A DNA stretch of 35,780 nucleotides from Thermoplasmata archaeon (GTDB lineage Archaea > Thermoplasmatota > Thermoplasmata > Thermoplasmatales > Thermoplasmataceae). Where the stretch lies: contig JAJYRA010000011.1 of assembly GCA_021794355.1 (NCBI GenBank), forward strand, positions 1 through 35,780. The letters run 5' to 3'. Positions within the stretch are counted from its first letter, which is position 1. Each line of letters begins with the position of its first letter. The notes under the pieces are model-generated. The model was not told where the DNA came from. It worked only from the letters and a program-made list of their open reading frames with translations, and did not search any database. A program made the translations under genes and the position numbers. Positions 28,123-35,780 of the stretch are shown here, in pieces.

Positions 28123-28247
28123 TTCTATATTACTTTTCCAACGGAATGGTTCAGATTAATACAGTTTTTTGATCCTCCAATGGTAATAATTCTTTTGACT
28201 GATCCCAATTTATACAAAGTCCTACGGCACTAATTAACAAACGAATC

Positions 28248-28260
28248 TTTTTAATATAAC
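28248..28260 (+). promoter_or_regulatory. TATA-like element of the FBP aldolase/phosphatase gene
   Basis: TTTTTAATATAAC lies 18-30 bases upstream of ATG 28278, consistent with a leaderless transcript that also carries the dCMP deaminase gene. Confidence 0.45.
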
Positions 28261-28277
28261 TTTGTTATAGATAATTG

Positions 28278-29435
28278 ATGAAAACAACATTAACACATAT
28301 CAAGGCTGATATAGGAAGTCTTCCTGGACATACTACCGTACATGAAGACGTTTTAAACGAAGTTAAGAGATTTATGAAGGAGCAATCGAAAGGCGTTATC
28401 TGGGATCACTTTGTGGGATATGTTGGCGATGATATTCAAATCACGATGGTTCACGATAATGGTGTGAATGCATCGGAGGTACATAAACTGGCTTGGGACG
28501 CTTTCAAGGCTGGAACTGAAGTGGCCAAAAAACTGGGATTATATGGAGCCGGGCAGGACCTTTTAAAAGATTCCTTTTCAGGAAATATAAAAGGAATGGG
28601 TCCTGGCATTGCGGAAATGGAAATAACACCAAGGAGAAGTGAGCCGTTTATTGTGTACATGATGGATAAAACTGAGCCGGGTGCTTTTAATTACCCAATT
28701 TTCAAGATGTTTGCTGATCCCTTTAATACGCCTGGTCTCGTTATTGATCAGAGCATGCACGCAGGTTTTAAATTCGAAGTGTGGGACATTCAGGAAGCTA
28801 AAGCCATTATGCTGGATGCTCCTGAGGAGATGTATGATATTATATCACTCATTGGGACGAAGGGTAGGTATGTCATCAAGAGAGTGTATACAAAGAAAAG
28901 CCATGAAAAACTACCGGATGAAAATGTTGCAGTAATAACCACGGATAAACTTTCATTCATAGCCGGGGAATATGTTGGAAAGGATGATCCTGCGGCCATA
29001 GTGAGGATACAGTCAGGCCTGCCTGCATCGGGTGAGGCCATGGAAGCGTTTTCACACCCCTATCTCGTCTCAGGATGGATGAGAGGATCTTTCAACGGAC
29101 CCTTGATGCCAGTGGCCATGAAGAATTCAAAAATGACAAGATTTGATGGACCACCCAGAGTGGTGTCCCTTGGATTTGTCTATAAGGACAAAAAGCTCAC
29201 CGGACCTGTGGATATGTTTGATGATCCTGCCTATGACAACGCCAGAAAACTTGCAGTGGACATTGCAGATTATATCAGGAGGATGGGACCCTTTGAACCG
29301 CACAGGCTTCCTGAAGAAGACATGGAATACACAACACTTCCAAAGGTTCTGGAAAAACTGAAGGGAAGATTTGAACATGTGGATACCGTAGAAAAGAAGA
29401 AAAGCAAACACGGTTCAGGAAGAGATTCAGATTAG
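28278..29435 (+). CDS. fbp: Bifunctional fructose-1,6-bisphosphate aldolase/phosphatase (FBPA/P)
   Basis: This 385-residue archaeal gluconeogenic enzyme joins triose phosphates and then dephosphorylates FBP to fructose 6-phosphate. The start [14 protein letters not shown] is the diagnostic FBPA/P N-terminus with Mg-binding Asp. Other family motifs are [61 protein letters not shown] and [15 protein letters not shown] 28278 is preferred to the TTG at 28275 because it matches the family start and the TATA distance. The C-terminus has a short lysine- and serine-rich tail. It is 11 bases upstream of the deaminase gene, probably one operon. Confidence 0.96.
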   Translation: MKTTLTHIKADIGSLPGHTTVHEDVLNEVKRFMKEQSKGVIWDHFVGYVGDDIQITMVHDNGVNASEVHKLAWDAFKAGTEVAKKLGLYGAGQDLLKDSFSGNIKGMGPGIAEMEITPRRSEPFIVYMMDKTEPGAFNYPIFKMFADPFNTPGLVIDQSMHAGFKFEVWDIQEAKAIMLDAPEEMYDIISLIGTKGRYVIKRVYTKKSHEKLPDENVAVITTDKLSFIAGEYVGKDDPAAIVRIQSGLPASGEAMEAFSHPYLVSGWMRGSFNGPLMPVAMKNSKMTRFDGPPRVVSLGFVYKDKKLTGPVDMFDDPAYDNARKLAVDIADYIRRMGPFEPHRLPEEDMEYTTLPKVLEKLKGRFEHVDTVEKKKSKHGSGRDSD

Positions 29436-29446
29436 GGAAACGAAAC

Positions 29447-29899
29447 ATGATTAATCATCCTTCCTGGGACAGGTATTTCATGGAGATGGCAAAACTTGCA
29501 TCTTCTAGGGCAAACTGTGTGAGGAGGCAGGTTGGTGCGTTGATTATAAAGGATCATAATATACTTGCCACAGGGTATAACGGGCCGCCAACCGGAGCTC
29601 AACACTGCGATGTGGTTGGATGTATAAGAATAGACATGGATATTCCCTCAGGTGAGAGACACGAATTATGCAGGGGCCTGCACGCAGAACAGAACGCCAT
29701 AATTCAGGCTGCTGTCCATGGTGTCAGCATAAGGGATGGAGTAATATATACCACGACTTTCCCATGTGTTGTATGCGCAAAGATGATAATTAATGCCAGA
29801 CTCAAGGAAATTATATATTTAGATGGATATCCAGACGAACTTTCGGAGTTGATGCTCCTGGAAAGTGATGTCGTAACACGACGTTTTAAAATAGAATGA
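29447..29899 (+). CDS. dCMP deaminase-type cytidylate deaminase
   Basis: This 150-residue zinc enzyme deaminates dCMP to dUMP, supplying thymidylate synthesis. The zinc-binding and proton-transfer motif is HAE (79-81, GLHAEQNAI), and the second half PCVVC has C107 and C110. The N-terminal [18 protein letters not shown] and the substrate segment [10 protein letters not shown] match ComEB/dCMP deaminases. Extra Cys and His residues near 53-75 (HCDVVGC, HELC) suggest the additional zinc site seen in this family. It follows FBPA/P by 11 bases with no clear SD. Confidence 0.94.
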   Translation: MINHPSWDRYFMEMAKLASSRANCVRRQVGALIIKDHNILATGYNGPPTGAQHCDVVGCIRIDMDIPSGERHELCRGLHAEQNAIIQAAVHGVSIRDGVIYTTTFPCVVCAKMIINARLKEIIYLDGYPDELSELMLLESDVVTRRFKIE

Positions 29900-29931
29900 T
29901 TTTTTAACCAAAACGTATTGGGCATTAGAAA

Positions 29932-30597
29932 ATGACTTCTATAATTACCGGCCTAATAGAATATATTGTGAACATGATTATTTATGTTATCAGGGTTTCC
30001 AATTATCCAGGTATCTTCTTTTTGATGTTTCTTGAAGGACTCCTGTTGCCTGTTCCGTCTGAAGTGATAATGGCTTTTTCGGGATACCTTGCCCTCTCCG
30101 GTCAGCTACCCACGATTTTTAATATACCATCATATTTGTTAGTGCTTCTGGCCGGAACAGTGGGTAACTTAGCAGGTGCATCAGCAGCCTACGCCATAGG
30201 ATACTATGGAGGAAGACCGGCCATACTGAAACTTGGAAAATACATAAAACTGGATGAGAATTCCCTGGCCAGGACTGAAAAATGGTTCAACAAGTATGGA
30301 GCAATTTCAGTTTTCTTTACAAGACTTATACCCATATTCAGAACTTTTATCTCAATACCAGCTGGACTGGCCGAAATGAATTTCAAAAAATTTGCGATTC
30401 TCACTTTTGTAGGTAGTGCCATATGGGATTCTGTTTTGATTTATTTAGGGTTTTTATTGGGAAAGAACTGGGAGGATATTCTGGGTCTCTTCAATGACTA
30501 TACTTATTTAGCTCTGGCGCTTGCTGCAGTGATTCTTGTATACGTATACAGGATATTGAGCAAGGGGGCCAAAAATAAGAAACTCACGGCTAATTAA
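29932..30597 (+). CDS. DedA family membrane protein
   Basis: This 221-residue polytopic protein has about five hydrophobic segments. EGLLLPVPSEVIMAFSG (from about 35) carries the conserved acidic residue of the first re-entrant region. FFTRLIPIFRTFISIPAG (about 128-145) is the DedA signature with its conserved Arg residues. Relatives are linked to phospholipid transport or flipping and membrane homeostasis. A TATA-like GATTTTTTAAC (29898-29908) is 24-34 bases before ATG 29932, so it has its own leaderless promoter rather than being part of the deaminase operon. The tail is basic (KGAKNKK). Confidence 0.92.
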   Translation: MTSIITGLIEYIVNMIIYVIRVSNYPGIFFLMFLEGLLLPVPSEVIMAFSGYLALSGQLPTIFNIPSYLLVLLAGTVGNLAGASAAYAIGYYGGRPAILKLGKYIKLDENSLARTEKWFNKYGAISVFFTRLIPIFRTFISIPAGLAEMNFKKFAILTFVGSAIWDSVLIYLGFLLGKNWEDILGLFNDYTYLALALAAVILVYVYRILSKGAKNKKLTAN

Positions 30598-30618
30598 ATC
30601 AAGTAACAAAAAACCAAA

Positions 30619-31238
30619 TTAAATATTGATTTTCTTCACTTCAAGTGGTCTCTTTTTGAAATATGTATAGGCGTAAAAGGCGCAGATGCCAGCAGCAGTG
30701 TCAACTAAAGCACCCGAATTCGAACGGAAAGAGGATGTCGAGTTTGTAAAATTAACCGTATTATTACTATTCTTTCCATTGACCGTTATGGAGAGAGGTG
30801 ATGTGAATACTATACCTCCTGAAGTTCGTACAAAGGCCCTCCAATGAATACGTTCCGTTAGCCAGGGCGCTTGTGTATGTCATATGATACTGACTCGATT
30901 AGAACCATGGGATAATTAATAAATCTCACTGGGTAAATATTCGAATCCACCATTCATTACTACTCCTCATTGAGCTCCGGAACTCACTCCCTTTCCAGTG
31001 AAAATTACCGTATAAAGCTTCTGTGTTGAAATATTCATATTGACATTCACATTTGAGCCGTTCAAAATTGCCGATCTTGGTGGGTTTGAAATTGCGTATG
31101 ATCCGTGGGATTGAGGAATGCTGCCCATTGCTCTGGGAAAAACTGGTTGATGAATGTGACAAATTACTTTACTGGGTGGCAAACGACACAGGCAACGCCA
31201 ACAATACGCCAAAAATTACGGGTATTGCGAAAGGTTTC
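30619..31238 (-). pseudogene. Decayed secreted, C-terminally anchored surface protein
   Basis: Leftward pieces fit one gene. ATG 31238 opens a signal peptide (MKPFAIPVIFGVLLALPVSF), stopped by TAA after FATQ. Another frame then gives GSYAISNPPRSAILNGSNVN followed by VNMNISTQKLYTVIFTGKG, an Asn/Ser/Thr-rich ectodomain. Near 30,880 the sequence reads MTYTSALANGTYSLEG and, after a frame change around 30,840, RTSGGIVFTSPLSITVNGKN. It ends in a hydrophobic anchor (ALVDTAAGICAFYAYTYF) and a basic tail to TAA 30621-30619. A TATA-like box near 31,272-31,280 survives. There are at least two frameshifts plus stops, so it is not functional as read. Short antisense ORFs over it are shadows. Confidence 0.55.
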
Positions 31239-31580
31239 ATGTTGGATGAATATTTTTTTCGACATGGGTGAATATAAAATAGTAATATTCAAATCTTAAC
31301 TAATCACCTGTGGTAATCATTGGTGGATTGACACAGAATAGCAAGGTGAAATTTCCAGTTTCTGGCGGTTAACTGTTTCACTGCCTTTATACCTCTAACT
31401 CTCAGATAAGATTCCACATCATAAAGCGTCAATTATTACATACAACAAGTACTCTTTAGAAATAGGTGTTTTCAGTAAGAAATAATGTAAAAAATAATTA
31501 TTGGACAACCATCATATAATTACCAAATGCGAAATAATAAAATATAAATTACAACATTTATTATCTCTGAAATAAAGTAC

Positions 31581-32786
31581 ATGAAATCAAATAGAAAGGA
31601 TCAAGGCATTCTTACCGATAGTTCGGGCAATGAAATTTCTCCAACATCAGCCAGCAGCCCTTTCTGGACATTTCGTAAATCGATGAAGGTCTACTTCGTT
31701 GGTGCAATTCTTGGAACCGTGTTTTCGATTCTCAGTGGCATTTATTTTGGGGGGCTTCCGGCACTATTCTATCTATCTACTGGTGTATCTAATAACAGTG
31801 GCACAGTTTACCTTTTTCTCAATAGGCCCATTATAGCATATGCAGCATTGCCGATTCTGGGTTGCCAGATGATCTTTTCCATCGTTTTTTTTCTTTCCCT
31901 GTTCAAGATGCTGGGAAATCGGAGTAAGAATGGAAAGATTTCAAGAATAGGGCTTATTCTTCTGGTAATATCCTATGTTGAACAATTCTTATTTCTTTAC
32001 AGTAGTTTCCTAATAGCCTCAGGGAATCCTCCTCCAAACACCTCTGCAGGCTCTGCGGGATCGCTAACCATGCTCATACCTATTTTATTTCTTTGGACAA
32101 TTACCATCTTTCTGTTATTTGGATTAATTGCGGGCGTGATAATGGGGACGGAAATCCTCGCAAAGGAGAAAATGGGGCAAAGCGATCCTGTGTTTCCCTT
32201 CTTAGTTTTCGTTGGATTTTTCTTTTTCCCCATAGGAATATTTACCTCTGCTGCGTTTTTCATGTTTGGAAGCTCAAGGATCAAACAGTCCCTGGATTTC
32301 ATTATTGAACAGTCGAGAAAATTTTGGGCGTATTTCAGTACCAGTAAAAGGGTTCTGATCATAACTGCCATATCAGGATTTTTGGTGTCTGCGGTTATTA
32401 TAACATCTTGTCTATTGGCCACTCCTGTTTACGACAATGGATACTTTTTATACTTCCAGAACCCAGTGTTTCAGGGAAATGCACAATTTGTTCCTATACT
32501 TATAGGCCCATTTTCTGAATTGACCACCGTTGGATCACTCATGCTTCTTTTTAAAAAGAAAACGCGCACTATTCATGCCATTTCCATCACCCTATTTGCA
32601 ATTCCTCTTATATGTATAGTATTAATCGAATTCGGCGTCGGTGTGTTATTTTTGAATTGGGGTTCATCTCACCTTAACATAAGTTTCCTATTAACTTTGA
32701 TATTTCCAAATTATGGCCTTTTACTTGGAGGCGTGATTCGACCTCGAAACAAACCAAAGTGGAATCCTTATGAAATAATAAAATGA
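31581..32786 (+). CDS. Polytopic membrane protein of unknown function
   Basis: This 401-residue protein has a hydrophilic N-terminal tail of about 33 residues and then some nine to ten hydrophobic segments (for example VYFVGAILGTVFSILSGIYF, IGLILLVISYVEQFLFLYSS, FPFLVFVGFFFFPIGIF, RVLIITAISGFLVSAVIITS). Loops between them are short and often Asn/Ser-rich. It ends in a short basic segment (RPRNKPKWNPYEIIK). I recognise no transporter or enzyme motif. A/T-rich boxes (for example 31527-31543) lie upstream of ATG 31581, and no SD is clear. It lies in a region of decayed genes but is itself intact. Confidence 0.75.
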   Translation: MKSNRKDQGILTDSSGNEISPTSASSPFWTFRKSMKVYFVGAILGTVFSILSGIYFGGLPALFYLSTGVSNNSGTVYLFLNRPIIAYAALPILGCQMIFSIVFFLSLFKMLGNRSKNGKISRIGLILLVISYVEQFLFLYSSFLIASGNPPPNTSAGSAGSLTMLIPILFLWTITIFLLFGLIAGVIMGTEILAKEKMGQSDPVFPFLVFVGFFFFPIGIFTSAAFFMFGSSRIKQSLDFIIEQSRKFWAYFSTSKRVLIITAISGFLVSAVIITSCLLATPVYDNGYFLYFQNPVFQGNAQFVPILIGPFSELTTVGSLMLLFKKKTRTIHAISITLFAIPLICIVLIEFGVGVLFLNWGSSHLNISFLLTLIFPNYGLLLGGVIRPRNKPKWNPYEIIK

Positions 32787-33089
32787 CATCTTCGATTTGA
32801 TCACCCAAATAGTGGCTAAATTCAGGATTTCAAAGATATCACCGAAATGTATTTGCGTGCCTGGCTTTCCTCTCGATTTTTTCTTTCTTTGGATCCGTAG
32901 GAACCCTTTTTCTTATGTGCACTACTGTGTAGAAGAGGAGTATCTGGTCACGGAGGGTAGGTTCCATCGCAAAATCCCCAAGAATCTTACACTATTCACA
33001 GAATGGTTTACTGAGATAATACGTGTAACATATATAATACACAAACTTGTCTACAACAAGATATATTTATTTGCAACATATATAAAGAC
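32787..33089. other. 300-bp gap without a supported gene
   Basis: An open + strand frame (32797-33093) has only a TTG start, unusual composition and no known motif, so I do not call it. The right end has a CTTGT/ACAAG hairpin near 33047-33061 and A/T boxes that could drive the micro-ORF at 33090. Confidence 0.4.
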
Positions 33090-33164
33090 ATGAACTACAA
33101 TGAAAGTGCGGTTAGGTTCATACGTATAAAAAGAAGAATAGTAATGGAACAGGGTAGTCGATGA
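33090..33164 (+). CDS. 24-residue micro-ORF overlapping the metallo-beta-lactamase start
   Basis: The frame reads MNYNESAVRFIRIKRRIVME and ends QGSR. Its TGA (33162-33164) overlaps the ATG at 33161 as ATGA, the usual arrangement for coupled translation. A TATA-like ATATATTTATTTG (about 33060-33073) is 17-30 bases upstream. It may be a leader peptide or the last piece of a lost regulator. Confidence 0.3.
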   Translation: MNYNESAVRFIRIKRRIVMEQGSR

Positions 33165-34086
33165 CGGAAGTTGATTTTTCAAATTTCAATGGACAGGAGA
33201 TGAAAGTAAAACGGATTCACGGATCTATGGATCCTAAGAGACCGACCCTCCCTTACAGGTATATTATTTTGATGAGAACACAGTGATAACGTGGCAGAGC
33301 AAGGATTTATCATTTGAAGCTCCGTTCATGTTCCTTTTCATTGGGAATAATAAAGCAATCCTTTTCGATACCGGTGCCACAAATGACATGATAAGATTTC
33401 CGCTGAGAAAGACTGTTGATGCAATTTTGGAGAAGTGGCTCTCAAAGAATAAGAGAGAGAACTATGAACTTATAGTTGCCCATACCCATGAACACAATGA
33501 TCATACTTCTGGAGACACTCAATTTCTTCATAGAGCGAATACTAAAGTAATTGCAAAGGACCTCGATTCCGTTGGTTCTTTCTTCGGAATTCAAAAGGGG
33601 GCGCTTGGCACGGGCAAATGCGACTTAGGGGGAAGGGTTCTGATAATCTTGCCAATACCTAGGCACGATCCTGGGTCTATTTCAATTTAGGATCGATACA
33701 CAGGAATTCTTTTGACTGGCGATACAGTCTACCCAGGAAGATTGTATATTTCTGACTTCCCTGCGTTTCTAGGGAATCTACGGAGATTAGTGTCATTTTG
33801 CAGGGAGAATCCAGTGAAATACATTATGGGATGCCATATGGAGATGCCCCAAACCCCAGGGGAAGGCTATCCAGCGACTTCAAGATACCAACCTGACGAA
33901 CTTCCACTAGAAATGACCGTTGACCAGTTGAAAACGGTCGAGGAGGCAGCCATAAGGGTAGAGAGCAAGCCAGGACCGCATGTATTTGATAATTTTGCCA
34001 TTTACAATGGACCTTGTTATAGTGCAATGATCAAGCAATTATTCAAGGCATATTTTTCTAACCTGAAACGCAGAACTGCCGTGTGA
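33161..34086 (+). pseudogene. Metallo-beta-lactamase-fold hydrolase, broken
   Basis: The gene starts at ATG 33161 and runs about 25 codons, then shifts frame near 33,230-33,250. The next frame reads DPPLQVYYFDENTVI and continues through FEAPFMFLFIGNNKAILFDT to the metal motif HTHEHNDH (about 33,482-33,505). An in-frame TAG at 33688-33690 interrupts SISI*DRYTGILLTGD, where relatives have Tyr. The rest (LLTGDTVYPGRLY, MGCHMEMPQTPG with a further His ligand) is normal to TGA 34086. One frameshift and one nonsense codon imply inactivation. Substrate unknown; it belongs to the broad MBL hydrolase superfamily. Confidence 0.75.
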
Positions 34087-34267
34087 TGTATAGTTAATAA
34101 TAATGACATTATCGAATCCTCGTTGATAATTTGAAATTGAAAACACTCTAGAACAGTTGCTTTAAGCAAAACCAATAGTTTTTGCTATTTCAAACAAGCG
34201 CACATAAGGTTACCTGAACCCTCAAGGAGAAAGTCTCAACTAAAACTAGACAATGTTAAAAAAGAAA

Positions 34268-34322
34268 TGTTTTAATACTTTTAATTAATTCATAGTTGTC
34301 AACTAAAGGTTGACAAGAGGTG
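34268..34322 (+). promoter_or_regulatory. hsp20 promoter, inverted-repeat operator and SD
   Basis: A/T boxes (TTTTAATA at about 34269-34276 and TTTAATTAAT at about 34280-34290) precede a perfect 8-bp inverted repeat, TTGTCAAC (34296-34303) and GTTGACAA (34309-34316), spaced by TAAAG. The repeat covers the expected transcription start. GAGGTG (34317-34322) is a good SD 6 bases before ATG 34329. The arrangement suits a repressor that blocks RNA polymerase and lifts on stress; the ArsR-like product of the second gene is the obvious candidate. Confidence 0.65.
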
Positions 34323-34328
34323 TAAAAC

Positions 34329-34877
34329 ATGGTAGTAAGAAGAAAAAGAGATGAGGACTGGGACGACGATTTCTTTGGAGATTTCTTCGAAGATTTTGGT
34401 TTTGACTTTGAAAGGGTAAATGAGAGAATGAGAAAGATGATGGAAAGGATGCTCCGAAATACAGATGAAACCACCGTTGGGCCATATGTTTATGGATTCA
34501 GCTACAAGGTTGGACCTGATGGGAAACCCGTATTTCAGGAATTCGGAAATCTCCCAAACAAGCCATCCCTTAGCACAAGAGGCACAGAAACAGAGGCAAG
34601 GGAACCCTTAACAGATATAAATTACGACAAGGAAAAGGTATATATCACCTTCGAACTCCCGGGAATTGCCAAGGAGGATATAGATCTGAAAGTTTCTGAG
34701 AATGAAGTGACAATTAATGTTCCAAACGGACCGAGGAAATATTTCAGGAACGTTGAACTGGAACAGCCGGCCAAACCTGAAACAGCTGTTGCCAAATTTA
34801 TAAATGGAATACTGGATCTTACTCTTGACCTGGCAAGAAAGGGAAATGAAAGAGAGAAATCTGTTAAGATAGAGTGA
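34329..34877 (+). CDS. hsp20: Hsp20 / alpha-crystallin family small heat shock protein
   Basis: This 182-residue chaperone holds unfolding proteins in soluble oligomers. The acidic, Phe-rich N-terminal arm (DDDFFGDFFEDFGFDFE, about 11-28) is followed by a Gly/Pro-containing linker. The alpha-crystallin domain (about 92-170) contains VYITFELPGIAKEDIDLKVS and NGILDLTLDL, the latter matching the conserved GxLxLxL segment. The last residues (NEREKSVKIE) end in VKIE, possibly the I-x-I-type tail contact. The SD and operator upstream mark a regulated gene. One base separates its stop from the regulator gene. Confidence 0.95.
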   Translation: MVVRRKRDEDWDDDFFGDFFEDFGFDFERVNERMRKMMERMLRNTDETTVGPYVYGFSYKVGPDGKPVFQEFGNLPNKPSLSTRGTETEAREPLTDINYDKEKVYITFELPGIAKEDIDLKVSENEVTINVPNGPRKYFRNVELEQPAKPETAVAKFINGILDLTLDLARKGNEREKSVKIE

Positions 34878-34878
34878 T

Positions 34879-35457
34879 ATGGACGATATAGACACACTCC
34901 TCTCTATCCTTGAAAATTCCACAAGAAGGGCCATACTGAGGAGACTCCTTATGGAGGACTCCTATGGCCTAGAGTTGAGCAAGAACCTTGGTATTTCACA
35001 ACAGGCAATTAATAAGCAACTGGAAATCTTGGAGAAAGCCAATTTGATATTATCCATGGGCATTGTACCTAGCAGCCTAGGGGCACCCAGAAAAGTTTAC
35101 AAACCCACGGGTTTCTCCACCGTCGTCATTGACTATACCCCAACTTTTATCCATATATCTAAATTCAATCTTGAGGAGTCAGAAATCAAAAGTAAAAACT
35201 TTGAATTTTCCATAGAGAAGGTCCGGGAACTGGATGAAAGAATGAAGCAATTGATGATGGAAAGACAGTCATTGCTTGAAGAGAGAAACTTTATTGTGCA
35301 AAACCTCCGGAGAGAAATTAATGAAAATGTTAAGGAGAGCTTTGTAAAACAGGTGCTTCTTGAGTATCTGGACTCCATGGATATGGAAATGATATCAAGA
35401 TCAACCGGCATTCCAGTGGAAATTGTAGAGGATATAGTACACAGGGCATTTGGATAA
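34879..35457 (+). CDS. ArsR-like winged-helix transcriptional regulator, likely heat-shock regulator
   Basis: This 192-residue protein begins with a winged helix-turn-helix (about 5-80): ENSTRRAILRRLL, then the recognition helix region ISQQAINKQLEILEKANLI, then the wing with GAPRKVYKPTG. Residues about 110-155 form a charged coiled coil (ERMKQLMMERQSLLEERNF) and the C-terminus (about 165-192) is another helical segment (RSTGIPVEIVEDIVHRAF). Sharing an operon with hsp20, and lying behind a perfect inverted repeat, it probably represses that operon, in the manner of the unrelated-by-name archaeal Phr regulator. That role is inferred. Confidence 0.85.
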   Translation: MDDIDTLLSILENSTRRAILRRLLMEDSYGLELSKNLGISQQAINKQLEILEKANLILSMGIVPSSLGAPRKVYKPTGFSTVVIDYTPTFIHISKFNLEESEIKSKNFEFSIEKVRELDERMKQLMMERQSLLEERNFIVQNLRREINENVKESFVKQVLLEYLDSMDMEMISRSTGIPVEIVEDIVHRAFG

Positions 35458-35462
35458 AATGT

Positions 35463-35485
35463 AAATCCAAATCACTTTGGGATTT
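35463..35485 (+). terminator. Possible terminator hairpin after the hsp20 operon
   Basis: AAATCCAAA (35463-35471) pairs with TTTGGGATTT (35476-35485) with one bulged base and a four-base loop. T-rich sequence (TTCTTTTAG) follows within about 6-20 bases. The position just after the regulator stop fits a terminator. Confidence 0.35.
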
Positions 35486-35637
35486 AACAATTCTTTTAGC
35501 CAACAACTTCTTTATATTCCCTGAGATAGGATTTATCAACCTTTTAGGTCAGGGGATAAATTCTCAATGGGATGCATCGATTATATAGTTAATAAAACTG
35601 TTAATCTTACAATATAGTATGTGACAGGTTATTAATA

Positions 35638-35780
35638 ATGAAAGCCAAAGAGGTTTTGAATTTACTACAGATATCCAGAAAAACACTTCATGTTTACGCT
35701 AAGGACGGGAGAATACACTATACAGTAATGCCAAACAAAATGTACAATTATAACGAAGAGGATGTTTATAAAATACTGAA
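35638..35780 (+). CDS. IS607-type serine recombinase, N-terminal DNA-binding part (cut by right edge)
   Basis: From ATG 35638 the frame is open to the window end (47 residues). MKAKEVLNLLQISRKTLHVY and KDGRIHYTVMPNKMYNYNEE form the MerR-like helix-turn-helix that opens IS607 OrfA transposases, with the KMYNYNEEDVYKIL segment matching the usual R.Y..EDV. The catalytic serine domain and any tnpB-like OrfB would lie outside the window. A/T-rich boxes lie upstream near 35,585-35,625. The 180 bases between the hsp20 operon and this start may include the element's left end. Confidence 0.75.
   Translation, partial: MKAKEVLNLLQISRKTLHVYAKDGRIHYTVMPNKMYNYNEEDVYKIL

Noticed and set aside
30940-30955. 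TTCGAATCC string resembling a tRNA T-loop
   Set aside because: No cloverleaf arms can be built around it, and it lies within the surface-protein pseudogene.
32797-33093. 98-codon ORF after the membrane protein
   Set aside because: Only a TTG start, no SD or TATA at a useful distance, no motif; probably chance in A/T-rich DNA.
1-35780. CRISPR arrays, tRNA, rRNA
   Set aside because: No regularly spaced direct repeats and no tRNA or rRNA signature seen by reading both strands.

Overview
The window looks like a chromosomal segment of an acidophilic or thermophilic euryarchaeon of the order Thermoplasmatales (Thermoplasma, Ferroplasma, Cuniculiplasma or a relative). The strongest evidence is a two-ring AAA ATPase of about 747 residues that resembles Thermoplasma VAT along its whole length. 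It is joined by archaeal aRF1, archaeal UMP kinase, ribosomal protein L40e, a two-subunit 2-oxoacid:ferredoxin oxidoreductase and the archaeal bifunctional FBP aldolase/phosphatase. Most housekeeping genes have an A/T-rich TATA-like box about 20-35 bases before the ATG and no Shine-Dalgarno (SD), which fits leaderless transcription. SD motifs appear mainly inside operons.

Bases 1 to about 15,240 are an accessory region. The left edge cuts an IS1634-like transposase gene (minus strand), followed by a decayed copy of the same family in opposite orientation and a small four-helix membrane protein. A complete type I restriction-modification operon hsdM-hsdS-hsdR occupies 2652-8568. After it come a tiny one-helix ORF and a complete IS element (8876-10503) with 11-bp terminal inverted repeats. 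Next, on the minus strand, is an unusual coupled gene pair: a B12-binding-type radical SAM protein, interrupted in frame by one amber codon, whose reading frame overlaps the start of a 925-residue protein with an N-terminal NERD nuclease-like domain, a long helical HEAT-like body and a possible PH-like tail. I regard this pair as the best candidate for an undescribed, possibly defence-related, system. That function is inference.

Bases 15,243-30,597 are mainly a conserved core: a small DUF5752-like protein, a DUF72 protein, VAT, a PRC-barrel protein, aRF1 and UMP kinase (divergent from a 37-bp shared promoter), KorA/KorB, a UPF0200 kinase-like protein, L40e-PurQ, a membrane site-2 metalloprotease, FBP aldolase/phosphatase with dCMP deaminase, and a DedA membrane protein. 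Genes are tightly packed, with convergent overlaps of 4 and 9 bp. One 0.9-kb gap (25,593-26,529) holds only small ORF remnants and hairpins.

Bases 30,598-35,780 are a second, more eroded accessory stretch: a decayed secreted and anchored surface protein, a polytopic membrane protein of unknown role, and a metallo-beta-lactamase-fold pseudogene. It continues with an Hsp20 gene co-transcribed with an ArsR-like winged-helix regulator behind a perfect 8-bp inverted-repeat operator. At the right edge is the start of an IS607-type serine recombinase gene.
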